Shown here piece after piece: positions 24,812 to 33,394 of a DNA stretch of 55,926 nt. This DNA is from SAR202 cluster bacterium Casp-Chloro-G2 (GTDB taxonomy: Bacteria; Chloroflexota; Dehalococcoidia; Lucifugimonadales; UBA3495). The notes below the pieces were generated by a model. The model saw nothing but the letters and a program-made list of their open reading frames with translations. It did no database searches and was not told the DNA's origin. Where the stretch lies: assembly GCA_002816575.1 (NCBI GenBank), contig MUCI01000049.1, positions 1-55,926 on the forward strand, in the 5' to 3' direction. Within the stretch, counting starts at the first letter, position 1, and each line of letters opens with the position of its first letter. The position numbers and the translations under genes are program-made.

Positions 24812-26002
24812 TTGGCGAAGACAGCAACTTCCCCGGCAGTGGGCCAGGGCCGGTTCCTGGCGGTCACCGCCGTCGGCATGTTCCTAAGTCAGAACGTTGG
24901 GTTGATGCTCGCCCCCCTTCTGGTTGACCTGGCCGCCGCGTTTGACGTGTCGGTTGCCGCGGCTGGGCAGCTTGCGGCGGTGACTTTTGGCGCCTGGGCG
25001 ATATCGGTGGTGTCGTCGGGTCCGATCTCAGACTCCTTCGGCAGGCGTCCCGTGGCGGTGACCGGGTTGGCTCTGTTGGGGCTAAGCACCCTGGCGTCGG
25101 GATTCGCTCCCAGCTTCGCGGTCCTGCTCGGTTTGCGGGTCGTCACCGGCCTGACCGGCGGCATCATCCCGCCCAACAGCATGGCGGCCGTGGCCGACGT
25201 TCTACCTCCGGCGAAAAGGGCTCGTGCGTTCGGACGCCTGATGGCGTTCACATCGCTGTCGTCGGTGATCGGAGCTCCGTTCGTGGCGGCGGTGGCCAGC
25301 GCCGGGGGGTGGCGGGTCCCGTTCCTGGTGATCGGGTCTCTGCTCTTGGTTTGCGCTGTTTTGGCCTGGTTCTGGTATCCCAGGACGCCCAGACCAGCGT
25401 TGGCATCGTTCTCCTTCCTGGCGCGGTACAAACAGATGGCTGGCATCGGGTTGTTCCGGTCGGCCTTGGCAGCGAACTTTCTACAGCGGGTGGCGTTCTA
25501 CGGGACCATCAGCTACCTGGCGGCGTTCCTGATCAGCGAGCACGGTCTGAGTGTGGGCGAGACCGCGGCGCCGTTGGCGGTCGTGGGCATCGGCGTCGTA
25601 GTTGGCAGCACGATGGCCGGGACCGTATCAGCCATGGAGCGGCGGGCCCAGGTGCTCGCCGGGTGCGTCCTGGCAGGGGGCCTGGCGTTTCTGGTCCTGT
25701 TCGCCCTCGACCTGGGAGCCTGGGGCAGCGTTGGCCTGGCGTTGGTCGGCGTCACCTTCATCAGCATCGGCTGGCCCACATTCTTGGCCATCAGCACCGA
25801 GATCTCCGGCGCCTCACAGGCCACCGCCGTGGGCATGTTGGGCGCCAGCAACCAACTTGGCGGCGTGGGCGGTGCGGCGTTGGGCGGCGCGGTTCTTGCC
25901 CTGGGCGGTTTCTCTACGATAGGATTTTTGTGTTTCGGCGCGGCGTTGGTCTCGGCAATGGTGTTGCAATTCGGGATGCGCCGCCGCCCGCCGTCGAGCT
26001 AG
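24812..26002 (+). CDS. MFS transporter (tandem paralogue 3 of 3)
   Basis: This is a 396-residue, twelve-helix major facilitator. It repeats the cluster motifs GPISDSFGRRPVAVTGLALL, IIPPNSMAAVADVL and GWPTFLAISTEISGASQATA. The longest reasonable frame starts at TTG 24812, directly abutting the stop of a 28-codon upstream frame (TGATTG). There is no Shine-Dalgarno site, so reinitiation after the upstream frame is plausible. Copies 2 and 3 are visibly closer to each other than to copy 1 in the helix 2-3 loop. All three may export related compounds; the linked amidase and oxygenase clusters offer no clear substrate. Confidence 0.88.
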   Translation: MAKTATSPAVGQGRFLAVTAVGMFLSQNVGLMLAPLLVDLAAAFDVSVAAAGQLAAVTFGAWAISVVSSGPISDSFGRRPVAVTGLALLGLSTLASGFAPSFAVLLGLRVVTGLTGGIIPPNSMAAVADVLPPAKRARAFGRLMAFTSLSSVIGAPFVAAVASAGGWRVPFLVIGSLLLVCAVLAWFWYPRTPRPALASFSFLARYKQMAGIGLFRSALAANFLQRVAFYGTISYLAAFLISEHGLSVGETAAPLAVVGIGVVVGSTMAGTVSAMERRAQVLAGCVLAGGLAFLVLFALDLGAWGSVGLALVGVTFISIGWPTFLAISTEISGASQATAVGMLGASNQLGGVGGAALGGAVLALGGFSTIGFLCFGAALVSAMVLQFGMRRRPPSS

Positions 26003-26037
26003 TCGGCCTCAGAGCAGATCAGGAGTACCGGGCAAGC

Positions 26038-26346
26038 ATGTTAGAACACAATGGGCTCAGGTGGGGATACGTCTTCTTGAAGGGGGCGGCTTACCTTAGC
26101 GCCGAGGAATTTCAGAGTTTGATGGTCCAGGCGGTGGAGATGTTCCTGGCCGGCGAAACCGAGCGGAACGTCAGGTCGGCGGAATACGAAGGACGGCTCT
26201 ATACCGAACGACGTTATGAACTTATCGGGACCATCGGCGGCCAAAGGTTCAACGCCGACCTCGAAACATCCCGGGGCCACGACAACGCATCTTTCCTGGT
26301 CAACGAGCAGACCCACGGGACGGGTGGGTCCATCTCGGTGAATTAA
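26038..26346 (+). CDS. Hypothetical protein, 102 residues
   Basis: This is a short soluble protein beginning MLEHNGLRWGYVFLKGAAYL, rich in charged residues, without Cys motifs, signal peptide or membrane segments. The family is not recognised. The ATG has AGGAG about 12 bases upstream. The frame is open far upstream, but that part overlaps the third MFS gene and has shadow-like composition. It lies between the exporter cluster and the dipeptidase operon in the same direction and could belong to either transcript. Confidence 0.6.
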   Translation: MLEHNGLRWGYVFLKGAAYLSAEEFQSLMVQAVEMFLAGETERNVRSAEYEGRLYTERRYELIGTIGGQRFNADLETSRGHDNASFLVNEQTHGTGGSISVN

Positions 26347-26448
26347 CGGAACCGCCACACTCTCGTTGACTCCAAACTCCGGCTAAACTACACTCCAACC
26401 CAACTTCCTTACACCCCGTTCTCCAGCCAAACGCCTCGTGAGGGAAAC

Positions 26449-27564
26449 ATGACTAGCATCAGCGATTTCCCAATGTCTAAAGAGATCGGGCGCGTCCCCT
26501 CTATCACCCTCCCGCTTAACTCCGAGGAAGAAGTGCGTTTCCGATCGCTGGCCGAAGAAGCGGTCATGATCGACGTCCACCAGCACCCGTTCGTGCTGCC
26601 GGAAGCCATGGACCGGTTCGTCGACTTCCTGCGCACCAACCGCTACCGGTGGGGATTCGAAGCTGTCCGGCATGGCGGCTGGTCCACCGTCACCACTTCC
26701 AACGTCTTTGGCGCGCTCCAGAACGCCACCGAGATGTCATTCGTGGAGTACGAGGACGTGGCGGCCGAAGTGGGCATGATGCTGGCCGACGTATCGACCC
26801 AGCAAGACGTGGTCCGAGTGGGGAACGCCGGCGAGATCCTGGCGGCCAAGCAGGCGGGCAAGGTCGGCTTCATGCCCACCCTGGAACACCTGCCCATCGG
26901 CAACCGGCTGGACCGCGTGGACCAGCTCCACGCCATGGGCGTGCGCCTTTCGGGCATCACCTACAACCGCAAGAACTTCATCGGCGACGGCATGTACGAG
27001 CGCAACCCCGGCGGCCTCAGCGAATTCGGCATCGAAGTCATCCACCGCATGAACGACATCGGCATGGCCGTCGATCTGTCCCACGCCTCCACCCCGACCG
27101 TCATGGACGCCATCGAGTTCTCCAAGGCGCCGGTGGTCTTTAGCCACAACGCCGCCTACACCCTGCGGCCGACCCGCCGCACGCGCAAGGACGAGGAACT
27201 CAAGGCCTGCGCCGCCAAGGGGGGCTTGGTCTGCATCACCGCCGTGCCCAACGCCCTCAGCGACGACCCGGAGCAGACCATCGAGTGCGTGCTGGACCAT
27301 TACGACTACATGGTCAACCTGATCGGCGTCGACCACGTTGGCATCGGCACCGACACCGTCATCGGCGACCACGTTATCTTCCAACACTACATGCTGGGCC
27401 GCGACCTGGACGAATTGCCAGCTCCCTATCTGAACGGCCTAGAATCGCCCGCTGACGGCAAGAATATCATTCGCGGACTCATCCGCCGGGGGTACTCGGA
27501 CACCGACGTAAAGAAGATCGTCGGGGGCAATGCATTGGATCTATTCCGCCGAGTGATGGCCTAG
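26449..27564 (+). CDS. Dipeptidase, peptidase family M19 (renal dipeptidase-like)
   Basis: M19 enzymes are zinc TIM-barrel dipeptidases that also cleave some beta-lactams and D-residue dipeptides. The 371 residues show the metal-site motif MIDVHQHPF near residue 40, where classical members have D-x-H-x-D. They also show VDLSHAS, PVVFSHNAAY and HVGIGTDTV, which supply the other ligands and the bridging region. The second acidic position of the first motif is changed (HQH rather than HND), as in divergent members. There is no signal peptide, so the protein is cytoplasmic. GAGGGAAAC precedes the ATG. Its stop abuts the start of the MetE-like gene, indicating a tight operon. Confidence 0.88.
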   Translation: MTSISDFPMSKEIGRVPSITLPLNSEEEVRFRSLAEEAVMIDVHQHPFVLPEAMDRFVDFLRTNRYRWGFEAVRHGGWSTVTTSNVFGALQNATEMSFVEYEDVAAEVGMMLADVSTQQDVVRVGNAGEILAAKQAGKVGFMPTLEHLPIGNRLDRVDQLHAMGVRLSGITYNRKNFIGDGMYERNPGGLSEFGIEVIHRMNDIGMAVDLSHASTPTVMDAIEFSKAPVVFSHNAAYTLRPTRRTRKDEELKACAAKGGLVCITAVPNALSDDPEQTIECVLDHYDYMVNLIGVDHVGIGTDTVIGDHVIFQHYMLGRDLDELPAPYLNGLESPADGKNIIRGLIRRGYSDTDVKKIVGGNALDLFRRVMA

Positions 27565-28650
27565 ATGCCCGAACCATTCGTTACCACGGTCATCGGCAGC
27601 ATGCCCAAGCCGCCCTGGCTCTATCGGCAGGCCCCACTGGACGCCAAGGAGTCGGACCACCACGGCGGCGGCACCGATTGGCTGCTATCCGGCCAGGAAT
27701 TGACCGACGCGCAGAACGACGCCGTTCGGCTAGCGGTCTACGATCAGGAGACGGCTGGCGTGCGGATCGTGAGTGACGGGGAACAGCGCCGAAAGTCGTA
27801 CCTGACCTACGTGACCTCCCGGTTGAGCGGCTTCGATTACGAGACGCTGGCAGAGAAATGGATCCGCGACGGCCGGCGTCTGGCCCAGGTTGGCCGCTGC
27901 ATCGGGCCGGTGGAATGGCTCGGCCCAATGGTGACGCCCGACCTGGCCTTCCTGCTGACCCAGACCACCTCGCCAGTAAAGGTCACCCTTCCCGGCCCGA
28001 TGACGGTGGTCGATTCAACCTACGACGCCTATTACGGCGACGAACGCGCCTTCGCCATGGCGGTGGCCGCCGCCTTGAACCGGGAGGCCCGTGCGCTGGA
28101 CGCCCTTGGACCCGCCGTCATTCAGTTCGATGAGCCGGCGTTCAGCCGCTACCCGGAGAAGGTGGCCGAATGGGGCATCGATGCGCTGAACCGGTGCTCT
28201 CAGGACCTCATCGCCCAGAGCGCCGTCCATGTTTGCTACAGCTACGCCATGCCCGGCGTGCCCCGTCCCATCAAGAACAGCTACCCGCAGATCCTGGCCG
28301 AGCTGGAACGGTCGCAGATCGACCAAATAGCCCTGGAGTTCCAAGCGCCGCAACTGGATCCGGCGCTGCTTGAACTGTGTCCGTCAAAGACGGTGCTCTT
28401 TGGCTGTATCGACAACGCCAACCCCGCAGTCGAGGACTCGCAGCAGATCGCCCTTCGGCTGCTGGCCGCCGCCGAGCACCACGACCCCGAAAAGATCCAA
28501 GCGGCGCCCGATTGCGGGTTGACGACCCTGACGCAGGCCAGCGCACGGGCCAAGCTTTCGGCCCTCTTCCGTGGGGCTCAGACCGCCCGCGACCAACTTA
28601 CCGGAGACACCGGACACGGGTACCATCACCACGAGCACCATGAACACTAA
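27565..28650 (+). CDS. MetE C-terminal-like methyltransferase (cobalamin-independent methionine synthase family)
   Basis: This 361-residue protein corresponds to the catalytic C-terminal barrel of MetE, which moves a methyl group to a thiol bound at zinc. Zinc ligands are visible as H222 and C224 (AVHVCYS), a Glu in IALEFQAP and C317 (APDCGLTT). The N-terminal MetE domain is absent, so it is a stand-alone relative and may use another methyl donor or be a thiol lyase. The C-terminus is an unusual metal-binding-like tail, GYHHHEHHEH. Its ATG directly follows the dipeptidase stop (TAGATG), and its own end overlaps the crotonase start by 11 bases. Translation of all three is therefore probably coupled. 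Confidence 0.85.
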   Translation: MPEPFVTTVIGSMPKPPWLYRQAPLDAKESDHHGGGTDWLLSGQELTDAQNDAVRLAVYDQETAGVRIVSDGEQRRKSYLTYVTSRLSGFDYETLAEKWIRDGRRLAQVGRCIGPVEWLGPMVTPDLAFLLTQTTSPVKVTLPGPMTVVDSTYDAYYGDERAFAMAVAAALNREARALDALGPAVIQFDEPAFSRYPEKVAEWGIDALNRCSQDLIAQSAVHVCYSYAMPGVPRPIKNSYPQILAELERSQIDQIALEFQAPQLDPALLELCPSKTVLFGCIDNANPAVEDSQQIALRLLAAAEHHDPEKIQAAPDCGLTTLTQASARAKLSALFRGAQTARDQLTGDTGHGYHHHEHHEH

Positions 28651-29473
28651 GAACCCTGGAAATCGGGATTTTCAGCACATCGGCCTGGACCGCCGGGACC
28701 GGGTGGCCGTCATCACGTTGCAACGTCCCGACCGGTTGAACGCCCTGAACCGGCAGATGGCCCAGGAACTGCACGACGCGCTCGACCTGCTCGCCGGGGA
28801 GTTCCCGGAAACCAGAGCGGTTGTCATAACCGGCGCCGGCCGCGGGTTCTGCTCCGGGGCCGATGTGGGTGACATAGCCAAGCGTCTCGACGACCAATTG
28901 GATGGAAACCTGGGTCCGGACGCCAGCGCAGGCCAAGGTCCGTCGATCACCATGCGGTTGGCGCCCCATCTCAGGCAGATCCCCCAGCCGGTCATCGCGG
29001 CGGTGAACGGGGTTGCCGCCGGTGCGGGGCTGGGCATCGCCCTGTGCAGCGACATCCGGATAGCCTCGGACGCCGCGCGGTTCACCTCGATCTTCGTCAA
29101 ACGATCATTGGTGCCTGACGCCGGGGTCTCACAGCTTCTAGGGGCTTTGGCCGGACCGGGCATCGCCGCTGAGATGGCGTTCACGGGCCGGGTCTACGAT
29201 GCCCAGTGGGCGCTGGACAAGGGCCTGGTTAACCGAGTGGTTCCCGCCGGAGACCTGATGGCTGAAGCCGAGGCCATGGCGCAGGAGATCGCCGCCAATC
29301 CGCCGCTGGCGGTGAAGGCAACCAAAGAGCTGCTGAACGCCCACTATGCCGACCTAGAGCAGGTGATCGAGTCCGAGCATCGGGCCAATGTCGCGATCCG
29401 GGGAACCGCCGACCAGAAAGAGGCGGTGGACGCCTTTTTGGAGAAACGCGAGCCAAGATTCACCGGCAGGTAG
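28640..29473 (+). CDS. Enoyl-CoA hydratase/isomerase family protein (crotonase fold)
   Basis: Crotonase-family enzymes act on acyl-CoA thioesters by hydration, isomerisation or related chemistry. The 277 residues contain both oxyanion-hole segments, RGFCSGADVGDI and GVAAGAGLGIALCSDIRIAS. The family's substrate-specific Glu positions are partly replaced (KRSLVPDAGVSQLL), so hydratase activity is not certain. ATG 28640 lies inside the end of the MetE-like gene, overlapping it by 11 bases. Third gene of the dipeptidase / MetE-like operon, it links that unit to CoA-ester metabolism, though no acyl-CoA ligase or dehydrogenase is nearby. Confidence 0.88.
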   Translation: MNTKNPGNRDFQHIGLDRRDRVAVITLQRPDRLNALNRQMAQELHDALDLLAGEFPETRAVVITGAGRGFCSGADVGDIAKRLDDQLDGNLGPDASAGQGPSITMRLAPHLRQIPQPVIAAVNGVAAGAGLGIALCSDIRIASDAARFTSIFVKRSLVPDAGVSQLLGALAGPGIAAEMAFTGRVYDAQWALDKGLVNRVVPAGDLMAEAEAMAQEIAANPPLAVKATKELLNAHYADLEQVIESEHRANVAIRGTADQKEAVDAFLEKREPRFTGR

Positions 29474-29658
29474 CACGGCGAGCAACACGGCAAGCGACGA
29501 TGGGGTCTAATAACGTGGGGCCCGATCCAAGTCGCGGCCTTCTGCGTACTTTATATACGGCCCGGCGGTATGACCTGGCGTGCCCAGTCCTAACCCGTAT
29601 GCTATCCTGGCCTAACAAACACCGGCCCGATACGCCCGGTATCTAGCGAGGAAATAGA

Positions 29659-30099
29659 TTGAACTGTCCACGTTGCAACGATGTCGCCCTTGACGAAAAG
29701 TCCCTCAAAGATATCGATATCGACCATTGCCCTGAATGCAAAGGGCTCTGGTTGGATCTCCGCGAGATGGACCAACTTGAGGACAACGCCATGAACGAGG
29801 ATGAAAAGAAGGGCATGATGGAGTACGCTCGCCGCGAAAGCAACATCTCTTGCCCCAAATGCCACGAGGTCATGGAGACGTTCAATTACCGGGCCAACGA
29901 CCTGCCCATCGACCATTGCAGGAACCAACACGGTTACTGGCTGGACGAGGGCGAAGAGAAGAAGATTTTGGCTGTGATGAAGCAACGTGTCCAAGACCTG
30001 AAACGCTCTTCTTCCGCCGAGGAGTCCTGGTCCGCATTCTTGGAGAGCGGCGGCGCCCGCTCTTTCCTCACCAAGGTCAAGGACCTGTTCACCGGCTAA
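29659..30099 (+). CDS. Zf-TFIIB-type zinc-ribbon protein
   Basis: This 146-residue protein carries two zf-TFIIB-like motifs. The first is complete: CPRC then HCPECKGLWLDLREMDQL. The second has CPKC, then HCRNQHGYWLDEGEEKKIL, where the last Cys is replaced by His. The C-terminal 50 residues are helical and charged. Such proteins are widespread and of unknown function, perhaps binding nucleic acid or protein. The start is TTG 29659 with GCGAGGAAA upstream. It is monocistronic by spacing. Confidence 0.8.
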   Translation: MNCPRCNDVALDEKSLKDIDIDHCPECKGLWLDLREMDQLEDNAMNEDEKKGMMEYARRESNISCPKCHEVMETFNYRANDLPIDHCRNQHGYWLDEGEEKKILAVMKQRVQDLKRSSSAEESWSAFLESGGARSFLTKVKDLFTG

Positions 30100-30135
30100 C
30101 CACCCCCACTCCCCCTCACCTATTTTCTAACAGAG

Positions 30136-30235
30136 AGTCATTCTGAGGCGGCAGCCGAAGAATCTCGATGCCGGTGAGACAGCCTTACCGATATGCACCA
30201 AGACCCTTCGCGAGCTCAGGGTGACATGCTGAGGG
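30136..30235 (+). repeat. Dispersed intergenic repeat, copy 3, with a related second element
   Basis: TCATTCTGAGG and GAAGAATCTC (30138-30168) match the copies near 10631 and 13656. About 40 bases later, CCCTTCGCGAGCTCAGGGTGACATG (30206-30230) is a second palindrome-like element ending in AGGGTGACA, the same ending as the element beside the tandem repeat at 10.99 kb. Confidence 0.5.
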
Positions 30236-30293
30236 AGTTGGTTGCCCAGTGAAAGCAAGCCTGAGAACTCTCGAGGGACAGCCCTGGGAATGT

Positions 30294-31766
30294 TCAGCCG
30301 CCTTCGAGTTCATCCATGAACGTGGCGAGCGAGGCGTCGGCCCGGGAGTAGTCGTAGCTGGCGTAGCGGCGTTGGCGCAGTTGCACCACATCGCCGTTGA
30401 AGAAACGCTCGTACAGCGACTGCCGGGATCCAAATTGGGTGCCGATCAGGTCCCAGGCCAAGCGGAACAGCCGCACCCGTTCTTTGGCGCCCACCGACGC
30501 CCCCTGGTAATATTTGCCGATGTCCTCCGCCAGCGGTCCCGCCAGATCCGCCTCGGTGGGGGTCAGCATCAGCCCGCCGGCGGCCAGTTGCTCGATGATG
30601 GACGCGGTCCGGGCGTAGGCTTCGGGGTACCAGTGGCGCATGGCGATCCACGGCTCGGCGGCCGGCCAGATCCCTTCCGCTCCGGGGCCCGCATCCTCGT
30701 ATCTGCCGGCGTCGGCCTCCGCGGCCCGCATATAGGCCCGCACGGTTTCCAGGGTGTCGATCACCTCTGCAGTCTTCTCCTGCACGTGGGCATAGCCGCC
30801 GATGCCGATGGACTCGGTGATGCCATGGACGATCCCCAAGATGAACTCCAGCTTGGCGATATTCTTGACCGACACCTGCTGCATGTACTGCCGCCAGAGA
30901 GTCACCTTCTGAACGGTCAAGTTGGCCAGTTCCACGTCGTCGTATATGAAGACCCTGTCCCACGGGATGAGCACGTCGTCGAAGATGGCCACGGCGTCCA
31001 TCTCGTCGAACTGGCCCGACAGGGGGTAGTCGGCCAAGGGGCGTCCCAAGTCGTGGCTGGGACGGCAGATGAACCTGAGGCCGGGAGTGGCCACCGGCAG
31101 GGCGAACCCGATGCAATACTTCCGGTCTTCCTCCACGCCGGGGCGGAGCGGGCGGTACACCGGACAGAATATCTCATCGGAGAACGGGGCCAGCGTGGCC
31201 AGGAGTTTGGCGCCGCGCACTACCACGCCCTCACTGGTCTTTTCGACAACCCCCACTGCCGTGTAGGCGTCGGGCAGTTCGGCCAGTGAGAGGGACCGGT
31301 TGACCTGGGGATGGCCAAAGGCGTGGGTCAGACACAGGTCGCGTTCCCTAACGTATTCGTGGTAGCCGCGCAGATTGTCGCCGTGGCGTTTGTCGTTTCG
31401 GCCAAATAGGTGGGCCAGTTGGCGAGATGCAGTCACCTGGATGTTCACATAGTCGGGGGTGCGGCCCAGCATGCCGTGGCAGGACCGGGCGGTAATCTCC
31501 AGCGCGGTCCGCCGCCGCAATAGGTCTTCGATGGTCTCGGGCACCAGATACGACAGGGCCACCGACTCCCCGCTGCTGGGCGACTTGAAAGTCATCCGGC
31601 CGTGGTTCTCGGGCAGGTGCTGTAGGTCGTAGAGCCCGGCCAGGGTCTTGGCCATGCGGGCCATCTTGGGGTGGGTGGTAACGTCGGCGACCCGCTCCCC
31701 TTCCAGCCAGACCTCCCGGCTGTCGCGCAGGCCCTGAAGGAATTGTTCGCCGGTCCGTACCACCAT
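30294..31766 (-). CDS. 4-hydroxyphenylacetate 3-monooxygenase-type oxygenase (HpaB family)
   Basis: HpaB-family enzymes are FADH2-using aromatic hydroxylases of acyl-CoA dehydrogenase fold. The 490-residue length is standard. Recognisable segments are LRDSREVWLEGERVADVTTHP at the N-terminus, ERDLCLTHAFGHPQVNRS, VRGAKLLATLAPFSDE, DDVLIPWDRVFIYDD and HGITESIGI. Activity needs a separate flavin reductase; the nitroreductase-like gene just upstream on the same strand could serve. It is last in a probable three-gene operon with a maleate-isomerase-like enzyme. The true substrate may be a phenol or an N-heterocycle; HpaB itself is only the founding member. Confidence 0.9.
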   Translation of the reverse strand: MVVRTGEQFLQGLRDSREVWLEGERVADVTTHPKMARMAKTLAGLYDLQHLPENHGRMTFKSPSSGESVALSYLVPETIEDLLRRRTALEITARSCHGMLGRTPDYVNIQVTASRQLAHLFGRNDKRHGDNLRGYHEYVRERDLCLTHAFGHPQVNRSLSLAELPDAYTAVGVVEKTSEGVVVRGAKLLATLAPFSDEIFCPVYRPLRPGVEEDRKYCIGFALPVATPGLRFICRPSHDLGRPLADYPLSGQFDEMDAVAIFDDVLIPWDRVFIYDDVELANLTVQKVTLWRQYMQQVSVKNIAKLEFILGIVHGITESIGIGGYAHVQEKTAEVIDTLETVRAYMRAAEADAGRYEDAGPGAEGIWPAAEPWIAMRHWYPEAYARTASIIEQLAAGGLMLTPTEADLAGPLAEDIGKYYQGASVGAKERVRLFRLAWDLIGTQFGSRQSLYERFFNGDVVQLRQRRYASYDYSRADASLATFMDELEGG

Positions 31767-31913
31767 GTAGAACCTCGAATCCCGTGGCTGGGATTACGGA
31801 TGGGCGGCGCAAAGGAACTCCACTCATCCGTGACACCGTGCTGGATGCCCAGTTATCGGCAGGGGTTGTCCCACAGGTCAGTGCCGCAGGCGTCTCTTAC
31901 CCGTGGGGGTTGA

Positions 31914-32531
31914 CTATTTGTAGGGATTATCCCAGCGGTCGATGCCGCAGACCTCTTCCAGGGGCTTGCGGGTGACCGAGCCAAACTCGCCCCGCGGATA
32001 ACCCAACGGCATGCAATAAACGATCTCGGCGGTTTCGGGGATGTTGAGCAGCTTGTGGACGCGCTCTTCAACCACGGCGTGGAGTGTGGCGATGGTGCCG
32101 CCGACGCCGTGTGCCCGGGCCGCCAAAAGCAGGTTCTGGGCGGACGGGATGATGCCGCCGGCGCCGCCTTTGTTGAGGGCGCAGATCAGGACCATCAGGG
32201 GAGCGTCGCCAAACTCGTTGGCCAACCGCATGGCGGAGCGCTGGGAATTCTTGCCCGGGGGAATATCCTCCGGACCCATGATTCCCTGGTCCTTACGCTT
32301 GGCCCACCAGGCCTCGTGGTACAACTCGCCCAGCTGCTTGCGGGTGTCGGCGTCCTTCACCACGATGAAGTGCCACTGCTGGGTGTTGCCGCCGTTGGGG
32401 GCGCGGATGGCCGCCTCCATGATGTCCCGCATGACGTCATCGGGTATCGGGTCGGGCTTGAGGCGGCGAATGGCGCGCTGGGTGAACATCGCTTCGCCCA
32501 GCGACATGGTTAAGCGGTCGGCAGTAGTCAT
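31914..32531 (-). CDS. Nitroreductase-family FMN oxidoreductase
   Basis: This 205-residue protein has the nitroreductase fold: TQRAIRRLKPDPIPDDVM at the N-terminus, AAIRAPNGGNTQQWHFIVV for FMN and the C-terminal MPLGYPRGEFG. Family members reduce nitro groups or quinones, or act as flavin reductases or flavin-fragmenting enzymes. It sits 30 bases after the maleate-isomerase-like gene and 147 bases before the HpaB-type gene on the same strand. A role as electron donor to that oxygenase or as a second redox step is likely. The ATG start is preceded by GGAGGGCAAAGT. Confidence 0.9.
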   Translation of the reverse strand: MTTADRLTMSLGEAMFTQRAIRRLKPDPIPDDVMRDIMEAAIRAPNGGNTQQWHFIVVKDADTRKQLGELYHEAWWAKRKDQGIMGPEDIPPGKNSQRSAMRLANEFGDAPLMVLICALNKGGAGGIIPSAQNLLLAARAHGVGGTIATLHAVVEERVHKLLNIPETAEIVYCMPLGYPRGEFGSVTRKPLEEVCGIDRWDNPYK

Positions 32532-32561
32532 ACTTTGCCCTCCAATATCTTGTGTTAAATC

Positions 32562-33329
32562 CTATGCAACACCGGCGGCGTTCTTGCGCAGGTCCGCTCG
32601 GGGTTCGGCCAGCAGACGGCCATAACCGGCCAACGGCTCGGTCTCGCCGGCCTGGCTCAGGACGCGCCAGAGAGTGGCGGTATGGGATGTCACCACGGGC
32701 TTCCCGGTCTCCTCCTCCAGCGCCTGGGCGGCCGCCATGCCGTCGAAGTTCATGCAACTGATGAACAGGCCATCGGCCTGGTCAGCGTACTCCCGCCAGG
32801 CGTCCATGGAGAAATCGAAGATCTCCTGGGGCGGAACGGCGGCGAAATCCTCGGCGGTTTCCAGGCCCATTCCCCGCATGGTCAGCGCCTCGATGCCAGC
32901 CTCCTTCAGGTAGGCCCGCTCGGACACGTGATGGCTGTCGGGATAGGGGGTGGTCACCACTATCTTCTTCATGCCCAGGTGTTGCAGCGCCTCGGCCACG
33001 GCCAGCATGGTCGACGTGATGGGCGTGCCCCATTCGGATTCCAGGTCCCGGCAGAACTCGCGGTCGGCTTCCATACCGCGCAGGGCGCCGCTGACGGTGC
33101 AGCAGTAGGCCACCGCGTCCACTTTGGCACTGGCCAATTCGCCCACCGCCCGGCCGGCGTTACCTTCCATCTCGATCAGCGCCTCGATGCTCTCGCCCGG
33201 GGCCAGCATCATCCGGCTGGTGAAGAAGCCAACCCCCGGAGGCGCGGCCCTGTTGTACCGCAACTCGGAAATGGTGGACGCGCTTACCACGACAAGTCCG
33301 ATCTTGGTCCGCAGTTCCAGCTGGTCCAT
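32562..33329 (-). CDS. Maleate isomerase / arylmalonate decarboxylase-like protein (Asp/Glu racemase superfamily)
   Basis: This 255-residue protein belongs to the two-cysteine racemase superfamily. The first catalytic Cys is in AYCCTVSGA (C76 or C77) and the second in FISCMNFDG (C192), close to the Cys positions of known maleate isomerases. An N-terminal SELRYNR segment and the TPYPDSHH loop also fit. It would convert maleate to fumarate, or decarboxylate or racemise a related acid. The start at 33329 is set by AGGAG eight bases upstream; a longer frame would begin inside the predicted promoter at 33386. It is the first gene of the nitroreductase/HpaB operon, suggesting a ring-cleavage route ending in a C4 diacid. 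Confidence 0.82.
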   Translation of the reverse strand: MDQLELRTKIGLVVVSASTISELRYNRAAPPGVGFFTSRMMLAPGESIEALIEMEGNAGRAVGELASAKVDAVAYCCTVSGALRGMEADREFCRDLESEWGTPITSTMLAVAEALQHLGMKKIVVTTPYPDSHHVSERAYLKEAGIEALTMRGMGLETAEDFAAVPPQEIFDFSMDAWREYADQADGLFISCMNFDGMAAAQALEEETGKPVVTSHTATLWRVLSQAGETEPLAGYGRLLAEPRADLRKNAAGVA

Positions 33330-33385
33330 CCGCCGCGCTCCTATCGTGTGGTTCCTCATCAGATCGCCCTTGGTTTTGGTTGCAA

Positions 33386-33394
33386 AGTTTATCA
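33386..33394 (-). promoter_or_regulatory. Extended -10 promoter of the HpaB operon
   Basis: The minus strand reads TGA-TAAACT 57 bases before the chosen start. It supports the shorter start of the isomerase-like gene. Confidence 0.5.
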
